Shown piece by piece: positions 52,456 through 62,328 of a stretch of 64,000 bases of DNA. The notes below the pieces were generated by a model. That model had not been told where the DNA came from and ran no database searches. It worked only from the letters and a program-made list of their open reading frames with translations. Numbering within the stretch: position 1 is the stretch's first letter; every line of letters starts with the position of its first letter. The translations under genes and the position numbers were made by a program. The stretch spans positions 186,001 to 250,000 of the forward strand of contig JAEWKT010000032.1 in the NCBI GenBank assembly GCA_023393635.1, written 5' to 3'. The stretch is from Pseudomonadota bacterium (GTDB taxonomy: Bacteria; Pseudomonadota; Gammaproteobacteria; Pseudomonadales; Moraxellaceae).

Positions 52456-54660
52456 ATGGAAATTAAAGTCAATTTTTTAGATAATCTTCGGCTTGAGGCC
52501 AAATTTGACGACTTCACCGTAGTAGCTGATCAACCGATCCGCTACAAGGGAGACGGTTCGGCACCAGGGCCATTTGATTACTTTTTGGCGTCGTCTGCGC
52601 TGTGTGCCGCATATTTTGTCAAACTATATTGCCAGACTCGCGATATACCCACTGAAAATATTCGCCTGTCACAAAACAATATTGTTGATCCAGAAAATCG
52701 CTATAAGCAAATTTTTAAAATTCAGGTTGAGCTACCAGAAGATATTTCTGACAAAGACCGCCAGGGTATTTTGCGTTCTATTGAACGTTGCACCGTAAAA
52801 AAAGTTGTTCAAACTCAGCCTGAGTTTGTCATTGAAGTGGTAGAAAATCTGGATGCCGATGCACAGGCCTTATTGTTACCAAATTCGGGGACAGACGCGG
52901 GCACTTACATTGTAGGCAAGGATTTACCACTAGAGCAAACCATTGCCAATATGTCAGGAATTTTGGCGCGTTTGGGCATGAAAATTGAAATCGCCTCATG
53001 GCGCAATATTGTGCCCAATGTATGGTCACTGCATGTGCGTGATTCGCATTCGCAAATGTGTTTTACCAATGGTAAAGGGTCAAGCAAAGAAAGTGCGCTG
53101 GCATCCGCCCTGGGTGAATTTATTGAGCGTTTAAACTGCAATTTCTTTTACAATGATCAGTTTTGGGGTGAAGATATTGCCAATGCTGAGTTTGTGCATT
53201 ATCCCAATGAAAAGTGGTTTAAGCCAGGGCCAAAGGATGAACTGCCACATGAAATTCTTGATGAGTACTGTCTGGAAATTTATAACCCAGACGATGAGTT
53301 GCTTGGTTCGCATTTAATTGATACCAATTCTGGCAATATTGCGCGTGGTATTTGTTCATTACCTTATGTGCGTCAGTCAGACGGTGAGGTGGTGTATTTT
53401 CCATCTAATCTGGTTGAAAACTTATTTTTAAGCAACGGCATGAGTGCAGGCAATACACTGGCAGAAGCACAAGTACAGTGTTTGTCAGAAATTTTTGAAC
53501 GTGCTGTCAAGCGTGATATTTTACAAAGTGAGATGGCACTGCCTGATGTGCCGCAAGCGGTGCTGGCCAAATATCCAGGCATTGTGGCAGGGATACAGGC
53601 ACTTGAAGCGCAAGGCTTTCCTGTGTTGGTTAAAGATGCTTCACTAGGCGGTCAATTTCCTGTGATGTGTGTGACTTTAATGAACCCACGCACTGGCGGT
53701 GTGTTTGCCTCATTTGGTGCGCATCCAAGTTTTGAGGTGGCTTTAGAGCGTAGTCTGACTGAGCTGTTGCAAGGTCGCAGTTTTGAAGGCTTAAATGACA
53801 TTGCACGGCCTACGTTTGCCAGTAATGCAGTGACTGAACCCAACAATGCGGTTGAGCATTTTATTGACTCAAGCGGTGTGGTGTCGTGGCGTTTCTTTAG
53901 TGCCAAATCTGATTACGACTTTGTTGAGTGGGATTTCACCAATAATGGCAGTAATAGCAACGCGCAAGAAGCTGAGATGTTGTTTGCTATTTTAAAAGCG
54001 TTGGGCAAAGAAACTTATATGGCAATCTATGAGCATCTTGGTGCCACGGCATGCCGAATTCTGGTGCCAGATTATTCTGAAGTGTATTTGGTAGAAGATT
54101 TAATCTGGGATAACACCAATAAAGCATTGTTGTTCCGTGAAGATATTTTAAATTTGCATCGTTTGGATAATGCCAGTCTTGAAGCATTGGTAGAACGATT
54201 AGAAGACAGTGAGGTTGATGATTACACTGACATCACCACCTTGATTGGCATTGAATTTGATGACAATACCGTCTGGGGACAGTTAACAGTTTTAGAATTA
54301 AAACTGCTCATTTACCTGGCTTTGGAAGAGTTTGAAGAAGCCAAAGATTTGGTGGAAGCCTTTTTGCAATACAATGACAATACGGTTGAGCGAGGTTTGT
54401 TTTATCAGGCCATGAGTGCGGTGTTGGAAGTAATATTAGATGAGGATATGGCATTAGCAGACTTTGAGGCGAATTTCCGCCGTATGTTTGGCAATGAACG
54501 CATGGATGCAGTGATTGGTTCAGTGAGTGGCACAGTGCGCTTTTATGGCTTAACGCCTACCAATATGCAACTCGAAGGCCTTGATAAACATTTACGCTTG
54601 ATTGATAGCTTTAAGAAGTTGCACGCAGCGCGGGCTAAAGCAGTGGGTTTGGCAGGCTAA
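52456..54660 (+). CDS. ycaO: OsmC-like / YcaO fusion protein with C-terminal helical region
   Basis: A 734-aa fusion. Residues ~1-140 form an OsmC-type domain with its two redox cysteines (in ASSALCAAYFVKLYC and RSIERCTVKK). Residues ~155-560 form a YcaO domain (SSKESALASALGEFIERLNCNFFY; VYFPSNLVENLFLSNGMSAGNTLAEAQVQCLSEIFERAVKR with the ATP-binding acidic residues; PVLVKDASLGGQFPVMCVTLMNP). The C-terminal ~150 residues are helical, like the TPR-type tail of E. coli YcaO. YcaO enzymes activate amide backbones with ATP; E. coli YcaO assists RimO-dependent S12 methylthiolation. No precursor peptide or RimO gene is adjacent. AGGTG precedes the ATG. Confidence 0.88.
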   Translation: MEIKVNFLDNLRLEAKFDDFTVVADQPIRYKGDGSAPGPFDYFLASSALCAAYFVKLYCQTRDIPTENIRLSQNNIVDPENRYKQIFKIQVELPEDISDKDRQGILRSIERCTVKKVVQTQPEFVIEVVENLDADAQALLLPNSGTDAGTYIVGKDLPLEQTIANMSGILARLGMKIEIASWRNIVPNVWSLHVRDSHSQMCFTNGKGSSKESALASALGEFIERLNCNFFYNDQFWGEDIANAEFVHYPNEKWFKPGPKDELPHEILDEYCLEIYNPDDELLGSHLIDTNSGNIARGICSLPYVRQSDGEVVYFPSNLVENLFLSNGMSAGNTLAEAQVQCLSEIFERAVKRDILQSEMALPDVPQAVLAKYPGIVAGIQALEAQGFPVLVKDASLGGQFPVMCVTLMNPRTGGVFASFGAHPSFEVALERSLTELLQGRSFEGLNDIARPTFASNAVTEPNNAVEHFIDSSGVVSWRFFSAKSDYDFVEWDFTNNGSNSNAQEAEMLFAILKALGKETYMAIYEHLGATACRILVPDYSEVYLVEDLIWDNTNKALLFREDILNLHRLDNASLEALVERLEDSEVDDYTDITTLIGIEFDDNTVWGQLTVLELKLLIYLALEEFEEAKDLVEAFLQYNDNTVERGLFYQAMSAVLEVILDEDMALADFEANFRRMFGNERMDAVIGSVSGTVRFYGLTPTNMQLEGLDKHLRLIDSFKKLHAARAKAVGLAG

Positions 54661-54749
54661 TCTGAACGACGCTTGATACTTGCCAGATAAGCCTAAATAT
54701 GATTTTTGCTGATATTGATTTTATTTATGTGGTTTTTAGAGTTTGAGAA

Positions 54750-54792
54750 TGAACCAGCACAGGGTAATATGCCCTGTGGCTGCTTTGTTTTA
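54750..54792. terminator. Probable bidirectional terminator
   Basis: CAGCACAGGG / CCCTGTGGCTG forms a strong stem with one bulge between the convergent ycaO and mmsB genes. The T-tract is imperfect. Confidence 0.6.
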
Positions 54793-54810
54793 CTAATCAG
54801 GCATTGTTTC

Positions 54811-55716
54811 TTAATTGTTTGAGTCTGCTTGCAAAATTTGTAGAATGCTTGAAAAATCAAGCGAGCCAGCACCTGCTTTGCTGTGCAGCGCATATAGATT
54901 ACGCGCCATTTCACCCAGCGGAATGGATGCTTGTGCATTTAACGCAGTTTCGGTCGCTAAGCCTAAATCTTTGAGCATTAAATCTACGCCAAATCCACCG
55001 CTATATTCACGTGATGCAGGTACATTATCCATCACTCCAGGGTAGGGGTTATATAATTCTAATGACCAGTTACGACCTGAGCTTTTCACCATAATATCAG
55101 ACAGTACTTTGGGGTCTAAGCCATTAGCAACACCCAACGCCAAGGCCTCAGCAGTACCAATCATTTGAATACCAAGCAGCATGTTATTGCAAATTTTGGC
55201 AGTTTGGCCAGCACCGCTTGCACCCGCATGAAAAATATTTTTACCCATTGCGCTTAACAGGGGATATGCCTGTTGTAGGGCGGCCTCGTCACCACCCACA
55301 ATAAACGTGAGCGTTCCTGCAATTGCACCACCTGTACCACCAGACACAGGTGCGTCTAACATTGCCAGACCCAATGCGGTCGCAGCCTTAGCCACAGTCA
55401 TTGCAGTTTGAGCTGCAATGGTACTGCAATCAATAATTAATGTGCCTGATTTGATATGTGGCAATAAACCAGGCTTATCCAAATCGCCCAAATACAATGC
55501 TTCAACATGGCGACTAGCAGGCAGCATGCTAATGACAATATCAGCATTGCACACCGCATCAATAGCAGAGGAAGCAGCCGTTGCGCCCTCATTGACCAAC
55601 ACTTGCAGGGCAGTGGCTGAGAGATCAAACACTGTTAGATGATGGCCTGCTTTAAGCAGGTTTTTTGCCATTGGCCCGCCCATATTACCCAAACCGATAA
55701 ATGCAATCTGGCTCAT
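54811..55716 (-). CDS. mmsB: 3-hydroxyisobutyrate dehydrogenase
   Basis: MmsB oxidises 3-hydroxyisobutyrate to methylmalonate semialdehyde with NAD+ in valine degradation. The ~301-aa protein begins MSQIAFIGLGNMGGPMAKNLLKAGH (nucleotide-binding GxGxxG), then shows the substrate motif DAPVSGGTGGAIAGTLTFIVGG and the catalytic Lys in GAGQTAKICNNMLL. I start at 55716; the open frame extends nine codons upstream. It is the last gene of the minus-strand mmsA-acyl-CoA dehydrogenase-hydrolase-mmsB set. Confidence 0.95.
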   Translation of the reverse strand: MSQIAFIGLGNMGGPMAKNLLKAGHHLTVFDLSATALQVLVNEGATAASSAIDAVCNADIVISMLPASRHVEALYLGDLDKPGLLPHIKSGTLIIDCSTIAAQTAMTVAKAATALGLAMLDAPVSGGTGGAIAGTLTFIVGGDEAALQQAYPLLSAMGKNIFHAGASGAGQTAKICNNMLLGIQMIGTAEALALGVANGLDPKVLSDIMVKSSGRNWSLELYNPYPGVMDNVPASREYSGGFGVDLMLKDLGLATETALNAQASIPLGEMARNLYALHSKAGAGSLDFSSILQILQADSNN

Positions 55717-55768
55717 TTTGATTTTCCCTGAAATGTTGTCCATGTTATTTATTGATTAAGTAAACAAG

Positions 55769-57046
55769 CTATGCTGGCTGTTGGCTATGACTGCCAAGAT
55801 CTGCGAGTGGATGCGTGTGCAAAGACCATGGGTTAGCAATATATCCATTGATCCATTCGGGTGTTATTTCAGCATGTGTTGCAGGGTGCCACTTTGGTTG
55901 TAAGTCTTTATCAATCAATAAAGCACGAATCCCTTCGGCAAAGTCTGGTCTTGCTGCGCAGTGCAAGGCAGCCAGATATTCCATGCGGAACACTTCTGCA
56001 AGAGACATATCTTTAGCCAGATCAAGCAATAAGCTGGCCAAATAGGCTGAACTGGGTGAACCCTTTTTAAGGGTAGAAGCTGCTTTGCTAAACCATGGAT
56101 CTTCGCTGCGATGATTAATAATTGCTTCGATCACTTGATTAATATTAGCGTGATTACAGAGTGCTTGAATGGTTTGAAGCTGTGTTTCGATTGGGCCTGG
56201 TTGTACTAAGCCTGATTGAGTCGAGTCTTGTTGAATTGAACGTGGGTCATTTTTTAAACCATTTTGGGCATTGCATAGCACTGCATCCAGTAAAAAACCA
56301 TTTTTAGTCTGCAAGTTAGTCCACGGTTGCTGTTGCAGCAACGCAATAACGCGCGCCTTATCAGTCTGTACAATCACGTAATCCGCCAGATTAATAAATT
56401 TGGCATCACTTGCGTTAATCATGGCACCAGTGAGCGCAAGAAATAAACCCACATGATCTGGCATTTGATTTAAAAAGTAACTACCGCCTACATCAGGAAA
56501 TAAACCAATGTTAATTTCAGGCATGGCCAGTCGGGATTTTTCGGTAACCACCCGATGACTTGCCCCAGCCATTAAACCCATACCGCCCCCCATCACAATG
56601 CCGTGAGCCCAACATAAAATTGGTTTTGGATAGGTATGAATCATATAATCAAGGCGATATTCACGTTCAAAAAAGTCACAGGCATACTGGTTGCCGCGAA
56701 TATCGTCTTTGTTGGCTGAGGTATGATGGTTGCGCATCGACTGGTAGAGATGTTGCAAATCACCACCCGCACAAAAGGCTTTTTCACCTGTAGCATGCAT
56801 CAACACCATGGCTACATTATCATCTGTTAACCATGTGGCAAGTTGGGCTGCCATTAAATCAATCATGTCGAGCGATAAGGCGTTTAAGGTCTTTTCGGCA
56901 TTTAGCTGAATCATGCCAATCAGGTAGCCATTATCGGCCTTAATAGTGTCAAATAATACAGGTTGTACGGCAGGCTTAGCTTTATTGTTCTCAGGGTTGA
57001 TTTCAGGTAATGCGTTGGCTTTATCAGGTTGCATATGATGATCCAT
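55769..57046 (-). CDS. 3-hydroxyisobutyryl-CoA hydrolase
   Basis: Crotonase-fold enzyme that releases 3-hydroxyisobutyrate from its CoA ester in valine catabolism. The 425-aa protein has the oxyanion-hole segments EKAFCAGGDLQHLYQ and HGIVMGGGMGLMAGASHRVVTEKSRLAMPE, followed by INIGLFPDVGGSYFLNQ, which identify the HIBCH subgroup rather than a plain enoyl-CoA hydratase. Catalytic Glu and Asp residues fall in AMPE and FPDVG. About 30 extra N-terminal residues are low complexity. Its ATG overlaps the stop of the preceding dehydrogenase gene (TAATG). Confidence 0.93.
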   Translation of the reverse strand: MDHHMQPDKANALPEINPENNKAKPAVQPVLFDTIKADNGYLIGMIQLNAEKTLNALSLDMIDLMAAQLATWLTDDNVAMVLMHATGEKAFCAGGDLQHLYQSMRNHHTSANKDDIRGNQYACDFFEREYRLDYMIHTYPKPILCWAHGIVMGGGMGLMAGASHRVVTEKSRLAMPEINIGLFPDVGGSYFLNQMPDHVGLFLALTGAMINASDAKFINLADYVIVQTDKARVIALLQQQPWTNLQTKNGFLLDAVLCNAQNGLKNDPRSIQQDSTQSGLVQPGPIETQLQTIQALCNHANINQVIEAIINHRSEDPWFSKAASTLKKGSPSSAYLASLLLDLAKDMSLAEVFRMEYLAALHCAARPDFAEGIRALLIDKDLQPKWHPATHAEITPEWINGYIANPWSLHTHPLADLGSHSQQPA

Positions 57047-58206
57047 TAGCGAATATTCTCAGGGGCAGTGCCATTTAACAGATGACGTGAAATAATAACG
57101 CGCATAATTTCATTGCTTCCTTCCAGAATCTGATGCACGCGCACATCACGCAAATAACGCTCTAAAGGATATTCCCGAATATATCCATAACCGCCATGCA
57201 ATTGCAAAGCATCATTACAGACATTAAAACCAACATCAGTGGCAAAGCGCTTGGCCATTGCACAGTAAGTACTTGCATCGGTGGCGCGTTGATCCAGCTT
57301 ATAAGCACCGAGTCTGACCATTTGCCGCGCTGCCACCAGTTCAGTTAGCATATCAGCCATCTTAAACTGCAAGGCCTGAAACTCGGCCAGTTTGCGTTTA
57401 AATTGTTGGCGTTCGCCCATGTACAGCCGTGCAGCATCTAGTGCTGCTTGCGCCGCGCCTATCGAGCAGCTGGCAATATTAATACGGCCACCATCAATAC
57501 CGCGCATAGCAATTTTAAAACCTTCACCCTCAATACCTAACAAATGATCCGCAGGAATCATCACGTTATCAAAACTAATGGTACGTGTCGGCTGGCTATT
57601 CCAGCCCATTTTTTGCTCGCAGCGGCCATAGGTAATACCAGCACTATCCGCAGGGACAGCAAATGCCGAAATACCACTGGCACCCGCGCTGCCAGTCCGC
57701 GCCATGACCACTAATAAATCGGTTGAACCTGCACCTGATATAAACGCTTTAGCACCGTTTAAACAGTATTGACCATTTATGAATTCAGCACGCGTTGTTA
57801 ACGAGGCCGCGTCAGAACCAGCGTTTGGTTCGGTCAGGCAATAAGATGCCAGTTTTTGTCCACTGGCCAGCAAGGAACACCATTGCTTGCGAATGGTAGC
57901 CGAGCCCCAACTGGCCACCATCCAGCAGGCCATATTATGAATGCTGATATAAGCTGCCGTTGAAGGGCAGGCATAAGCTAACTCTTCAAATATAATGGAA
58001 GCATCTAAACGGCTTAAACCCATGCCACCTGCATCCTCAGGTGTATAAATCCCACAAAAACCCAAATCACCTGCTTTTTTAATCATGTCAATGGGAAAAA
58101 TACATTCGGCATCCCATTGCGCTGCGCTGGGTGCTATTTCAGCCGCTGCAAAATGACGTGCGGCTTGTTGAAACGCACGCTGATCTTCTGATAAATCAAA
58201 ATTCAT
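57046..58206 (-). CDS. Isobutyryl-CoA dehydrogenase (ACAD8-like)
   Basis: FAD-dependent acyl-CoA dehydrogenase converting isobutyryl-CoA to methacrylyl-CoA. The ~386-aa protein has CLTEPNAGSDAASLTTRAE, the flavin-binding GRINIASCSIGAAQAALD region, and the catalytic glutamate in HQILEGSNEIMRVIISRHLL. Assignment to isobutyryl-CoA rests on its place between mmsA and the HIBCH-type hydrolase. I start at ATG 58206 with AAGGA eight bases upstream; a TTG at 58212 opens the frame. A separate enoyl-CoA hydratase for the next step is not in this cluster. Confidence 0.9.
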   Translation of the reverse strand: MNFDLSEDQRAFQQAARHFAAAEIAPSAAQWDAECIFPIDMIKKAGDLGFCGIYTPEDAGGMGLSRLDASIIFEELAYACPSTAAYISIHNMACWMVASWGSATIRKQWCSLLASGQKLASYCLTEPNAGSDAASLTTRAEFINGQYCLNGAKAFISGAGSTDLLVVMARTGSAGASGISAFAVPADSAGITYGRCEQKMGWNSQPTRTISFDNVMIPADHLLGIEGEGFKIAMRGIDGGRINIASCSIGAAQAALDAARLYMGERQQFKRKLAEFQALQFKMADMLTELVAARQMVRLGAYKLDQRATDASTYCAMAKRFATDVGFNVCNDALQLHGGYGYIREYPLERYLRDVRVHQILEGSNEIMRVIISRHLLNGTAPENIR

Positions 58207-58236
58207 GGCCAATTTCCTTTTAGCTATTGGGTTGAG

Positions 58237-59742
58237 CTATTTAAGAGAAATGGTCGTGTTCACCGCACCAGCGACGGCATCATCTTCAAACCAGCGTGCC
58301 GTAATGGTTTTGGTTTGGGTATAAAACATAATGGCTTGCTTGCCGTAAGGGCCTAAATCACCAAGTTTTGAGGCACGTGAACCACTAAATGAAAATAGCG
58401 GTACAGGCACAGGAATTGGCACATTAATACCAATTTGTCCCACATCAATTTCTTCTTGAAACTTGCGCGCTGCTGCACCAGATTGGGTAAAGATAGCTGT
58501 GCCGTTACCATTTGGGTTTTGGTTAACAAAAGCAATCGCATCGTCCAAAGTGGCAAGAGACACAATACACAGCACAGGGCCAAATACTTCCTGGTTATAA
58601 ATTTTCATGTCACGTGTAACACCAGAGAAAATAGTTGCACCCACAAAGTTACCTTGGTTATAGCCATCTACTTTTGGATTGCGACCATCGAGCTCAAGCG
58701 TAGCGCCTGCTTCAATTCCACTGGCAATAAAGCTTTCTACCCGTTCACGCGCAGCACAGGAAATCAACGGCCCAATATCGGTACCTGCTTCTACGCCTGC
58801 GTTTACTTTAAGTGTCTTGGCTATATTTACAATTTCTGTAATCCATTCATTGGCAGCGCCCACCAGCACTACCACCGACAAGGCCATGCAACGCTGTCCT
58901 GCGGCACCAAATGCTGCACCTGCAATACTATTTAAGGTTTGTTGTTTATTGGCATCAGGTAAAACAATGGCATGGTTTTTTGCGCCCATCATACATTGCA
59001 CGCGTTTGCCTGCCAGGGTGGCACGGTTATAAACGTGTGTGCCCACCTTGGTTGAACCTACAAAAGAAACCGCTTTAATATCGGCATGGTCGCAAATGGC
59101 ATTGACTACATCTTCACCGCCATGAATCACATTTAATACGCCAGCAGGAATGCCAGCTTCTAGTGCCAGCTCAACCAAACGCATGGTCACCATGGGGTCT
59201 TGTTCGGATGGTTTTAATACAAAAGTATTGCCACAAGCAATCGCCATAGGGAACATCCACAATGGAATCATGGCGGGGAAGTTAAATGGGGTAATACCTG
59301 CGCACACTCCTAAACCTTGCTGAATAGTATAGGTATCCACGCCATTGGCCACATTATTAGCCAACTCGCCCATTTGCAAATTGCCAATATTGGCGGCGTG
59401 CTCAACTACTTCTAAACCGCGAAACACATCACCTTCCGCGTCTGCCAGGGTTTTGCCTTGTTCGGCTGTCAAAATGGCTGCTAGCTCTGCCATGTTTTCA
59501 CGAATTAATTGCTGATATTTCAAAAAAATACGGGCACGTGTACCAATCGGCGTAAAGCGCCATGTTTTAAATGCTTCTTTTGCACAAGACACCGCAGCAT
59601 TGATTTCATCTGGAGTGGCAAATGGTACGCGCGCTAATACTTCTTGGGTGGCTGGATTTACCACTTCACGCCATTCTGTTGTTTTCGACTCTATAAATTG
59701 GCCATTAATCAGTAGTTTAATGGTTGGCATGGCAGTGGTCAT
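58237..59742 (-). CDS. mmsA: Methylmalonate-semialdehyde dehydrogenase (CoA-acylating)
   Basis: MmsA converts methylmalonate semialdehyde and CoA to propionyl-CoA, CO2 and NADH. The 501-aa ALDH-fold enzyme has GITPFNFPAMIPLWMFPMAIACGNTFVLKPSEQDP, the family-specific VQCMMGAKNHAIVLPDAN, and the catalytic cysteine in GAAGQRCMALS. AGGGA lies ahead of the ATG. It is the first gene of the operon and is divergent from an AraC-type gene. Its propionyl-CoA product would be oxidised by PrpC and PrpB, encoded at 16-18 kb. Confidence 0.96.
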   Translation of the reverse strand: MTTAMPTIKLLINGQFIESKTTEWREVVNPATQEVLARVPFATPDEINAAVSCAKEAFKTWRFTPIGTRARIFLKYQQLIRENMAELAAILTAEQGKTLADAEGDVFRGLEVVEHAANIGNLQMGELANNVANGVDTYTIQQGLGVCAGITPFNFPAMIPLWMFPMAIACGNTFVLKPSEQDPMVTMRLVELALEAGIPAGVLNVIHGGEDVVNAICDHADIKAVSFVGSTKVGTHVYNRATLAGKRVQCMMGAKNHAIVLPDANKQQTLNSIAGAAFGAAGQRCMALSVVVLVGAANEWITEIVNIAKTLKVNAGVEAGTDIGPLISCAARERVESFIASGIEAGATLELDGRNPKVDGYNQGNFVGATIFSGVTRDMKIYNQEVFGPVLCIVSLATLDDAIAFVNQNPNGNGTAIFTQSGAAARKFQEEIDVGQIGINVPIPVPVPLFSFSGSRASKLGDLGPYGKQAIMFYTQTKTITARWFEDDAVAGAVNTTISLK

Positions 59743-59983
59743 AACAATATCCCTATAAAGCCTGATTTTAATTGCAAGGTTCTAATAACCCATTTTTGAG
59801 TCTTTCATGTTCACATGCAATGGAGCTACACATGGACTGCAATTTAAGTGAATTCAGTCCTAAGCCTAAGAGGAGGCCACATTAGATTAGATAAAATGGC
59901 CTGAGCTGACTAGGTTACATTCATTCAAAGCAAGTGAGTGAATTTGCCATATCTTGTATTTTTCCAACATGTTATTTTGATTA

Positions 59984-61024
59984 ATGACCTCAATAAATTT
60001 TTATAGAATGATGGAAAAAAATAGTGTTTCAATTCATTTTGTACAATCGGCTCTTAAACCATTGCAGAATCAAAATGTTGATATCAATATAATTTTAACT
60101 AATTGTGGTATTGATTCCAGCTTATTGAAACAAGCGCAGTCCAGGGTGACGGCTGAGCAGTTTAGCCAGTTGTGGCTGGCTGTGGCGCGTTGCTTAGATG
60201 ATGAGTTTTTTGGGCAAGACTCCCATCGCATGAAAGTGGGTAGTTTTGCCATGTTGTGCCGTATGTTAGTTCATTACAAAACATTAAAAACCGCAATTGT
60301 TGGCATGCTTCGGTTTTTTAACTTGTTATTAGATGATTTTCATTCTGAAATAGTGATTGAAGGTCAGTATAGTTATATCCAGATTACTCAACCGCGCACA
60401 ATGCCTGAGGATCGTATCTTTGGTCATGAAACATTGTTAATTTTGCAGCATGGCATTGCGTGTTGGCTGGTAGGACGACGTATTCCAGTACTGTTAGCAG
60501 GCTTTGCCTATCCAAAACCTGTGTATAGTGATGAATATCAGCTCATGTATTCAGCAGAGTTGCAATTTGATCAGCCATTTACTTCGCTTGCTTTTGAGAG
60601 CAGTTATTTAGAACTACCGCTGGTACAACATGAACATACGGTGCAAGAGTTTTTGCAACATGCACCAACGAATATTGTGCTGAAATATAAAAATTATTCG
60701 AGCTTTTCTGCCACCATTCGTAAAGCCCTCAAGGCAACGCCCGTTTATCATTGGCCAGATTTTGATAGTTTTGCATCTGGTTTAAATATGACCCGATCAA
60801 CCTTGCGCCGACGTTTAAGTGAGGAGGGACAACCCTTTCAATCTATCAAGGATCAGTTGCGCCGTGACATGGCCATGACCCTATTGAGCCAACCTGATAA
60901 AAGCGTTATGGATATTGCCGCAGCCTTAGGTTTTGCTGAGCCTGGTGCATTTCATCGCGCATTTAAAAAATGGACAAATCACACGCCAAATCACTATCGG
61001 CAGCAATTGAAAACAATGCAGTGA
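59984..61024 (+). CDS. AraC-family transcriptional regulator, likely of the mms operon
   Basis: A 346-aa protein with an N-terminal arabinose-binding-type domain of the OruR/ArgR branch (residues ~15-210, Arabinose_bd) and a C-terminal double helix-turn-helix (GLNMTRSTLRRRLSEEGQPFQSIKDQLRRDMAMTLLSQPDKSVMDIAAALGFAEPGAFHRAFKKWTNHTPNHYR). Divergent placement 240 bp from mmsA suggests it activates the valine operon, as MmsR does in Pseudomonas, although MmsR there is only a distant relative. Starts at 60008 or 60011 are also possible. Confidence 0.87.
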   Translation: MTSINFYRMMEKNSVSIHFVQSALKPLQNQNVDINIILTNCGIDSSLLKQAQSRVTAEQFSQLWLAVARCLDDEFFGQDSHRMKVGSFAMLCRMLVHYKTLKTAIVGMLRFFNLLLDDFHSEIVIEGQYSYIQITQPRTMPEDRIFGHETLLILQHGIACWLVGRRIPVLLAGFAYPKPVYSDEYQLMYSAELQFDQPFTSLAFESSYLELPLVQHEHTVQEFLQHAPTNIVLKYKNYSSFSATIRKALKATPVYHWPDFDSFASGLNMTRSTLRRRLSEEGQPFQSIKDQLRRDMAMTLLSQPDKSVMDIAAALGFAEPGAFHRAFKKWTNHTPNHYRQQLKTMQ

Positions 61025-61071
61025 TAGCAACAAGCAGGGTTTTAGCATGTAAGTTATAAGTTAAATGGCCA

Positions 61072-61344
61072 TTACATTGCATCAATCGTTAACGCCTGGT
61101 TGGCAATTAAAGTTGCACCACAAGCGGTTTTATCACCATGTCTTGCTACAGCGCGTCCATTAATTAACATTGCGCCATCACCAGTGATAATGGTGCTTAC
61201 ACCGCCATGACCAGGAATGGGGCAGGTCACTTTGTCACCCACACAGGCAATGGCAACACCGTTGATGGTACTGGTTGCACTGCCCTGAATCACTTGTCCG
61301 CCATGGCTCGTCATTGCACCCACTGTAATTAATGCCTTACTCAT
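61072..61344 (-). CDS. PAAR-domain protein (T6SS spike tip)
   Basis: A 90-aa protein consisting of one PAAR domain, the conical tip that sharpens the VgrG spike of type VI secretion. Marks are the repeated glycine- and histidine-rich turns: ALITVGAMTSHGGQVIQG, VGDKVTCPIPGHGG, INGRAVARHGDKTACGATL. It has no effector extension, so any toxin must bind separately. AGGA lies upstream of the ATG. It is the last gene of the tssL-(291 aa)-tagX-PAAR run and converges on the AraC gene. Confidence 0.9.
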   Translation of the reverse strand: MSKALITVGAMTSHGGQVIQGSATSTINGVAIACVGDKVTCPIPGHGGVSTIITGDGAMLINGRAVARHGDKTACGATLIANQALTIDAM

Positions 61345-61376
61345 CTCATTTTCCTATTTATTGCCATTATTAAACA

Positions 61377-62309
61377 TTATTCAAGCGCACTTAAGGGCAT
61401 TCCACTTTCTGCAATCAATTTTTGCGCCATTGCAGGTTTGCCCAATATTCCTTTCATGCGAAATTCGGTATGGCCTAAATCCATCATTTTCCAGCGTCCA
61501 CCCCATGTTAATCCAACAGATTCAGCCGCTTCGCCATAATATTTATAGCCTTGCATGGCCCACGGGTCTTTTTCAGTAATCACGACTTTTCCGTTACGCA
61601 TAAATGCCACATCTGCTGCCAAGCCAAATTGATGATAGCTACGGTATCCTGTAGCCTGGGTCACATGCGATCCTTTACCTGCCAGCATATTTTGTCGTTC
61701 AGGACTACGATAACCTTCTAGTAAAACCATGTCGTAGCCGTGACGTTCTTTCATTATTTTAAATACTAATAATAAACGCTGCGCATAACGTGGATTAATC
61801 TTATCCCATTTTCGATCCGCCAGGCGCAAGTTTACAGCATGGGTAATTTGAGTGGGTATTGTGGTGGGCGCGCTTTGATCAACAATCGATTCAGCTTGTT
61901 GGGCAATCGCTTCAGCCGCCACAATTAGTTCTGCATCCACTTCAGGTGGCGGTACTAGCATTTCGCCTTCTAACAATGCATAAATCTGCGCATCGACAGG
62001 ATTACTATAACTTTCATCCAAAGGAGCAAGCGAGGTTTCACGTGTGGCCATCCAAAAGGTAGGTGCAGCAATTAAAAAAACGCCTGCCAATAAAATCCAT
62101 AGTTGCTGCTGATAGCCTTGATCCTGTGCATCACTAATCTTGTTGGTTCCATACGCCATGATTTTATTCAAATAATGCTGGTAATAGCGATGTGTTGCAG
62201 GGGCAATGCGTTTAATGCGTAGCCACGTATTATCCCGTAAAGCACCAGATAGTAAAAAAGCACAGAATAAACTGATTGCCAAAAAGTAAAAAATAACAAG
62301 CCAGATCAT
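61377..62309 (-). CDS. tagX: TagX-like T6SS peptidoglycan hydrolase (M15-type metallopeptidase)
   Basis: TagX was described in Acinetobacter as an L,D-endopeptidase that opens peptidoglycan for T6SS assembly. The 310-aa protein has membrane helices at about 1-20 and 70-88, an acidic periplasmic linker, and a C-terminal VanY/M15 domain. Zinc ligands are His226 and Asp233 (SYHQFGLAAD) and His280 (LGHTEF), with Glu/Asp nearby as catalytic base. EGYRSPERQ and GLTWGGRW are further family marks. It lies 19 bp after the 291-aa membrane protein gene and 32 bp before PAAR in the same transcript. Confidence 0.88.
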   Translation of the reverse strand: MIWLVIFYFLAISLFCAFLLSGALRDNTWLRIKRIAPATHRYYQHYLNKIMAYGTNKISDAQDQGYQQQLWILLAGVFLIAAPTFWMATRETSLAPLDESYSNPVDAQIYALLEGEMLVPPPEVDAELIVAAEAIAQQAESIVDQSAPTTIPTQITHAVNLRLADRKWDKINPRYAQRLLLVFKIMKERHGYDMVLLEGYRSPERQNMLAGKGSHVTQATGYRSYHQFGLAADVAFMRNGKVVITEKDPWAMQGYKYYGEAAESVGLTWGGRWKMMDLGHTEFRMKGILGKPAMAQKLIAESGMPLSALE

Positions 62310-62328
62310 GTTTTATTCAACGTTTACC

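Noticed and set aside
58435..58935. 166-codon open frame on the plus strand opposite mmsA
   Set aside because: It lies wholly antisense to a clear aldehyde dehydrogenase gene; the cysteine-rich, low-order translation is typical of an antisense frame.
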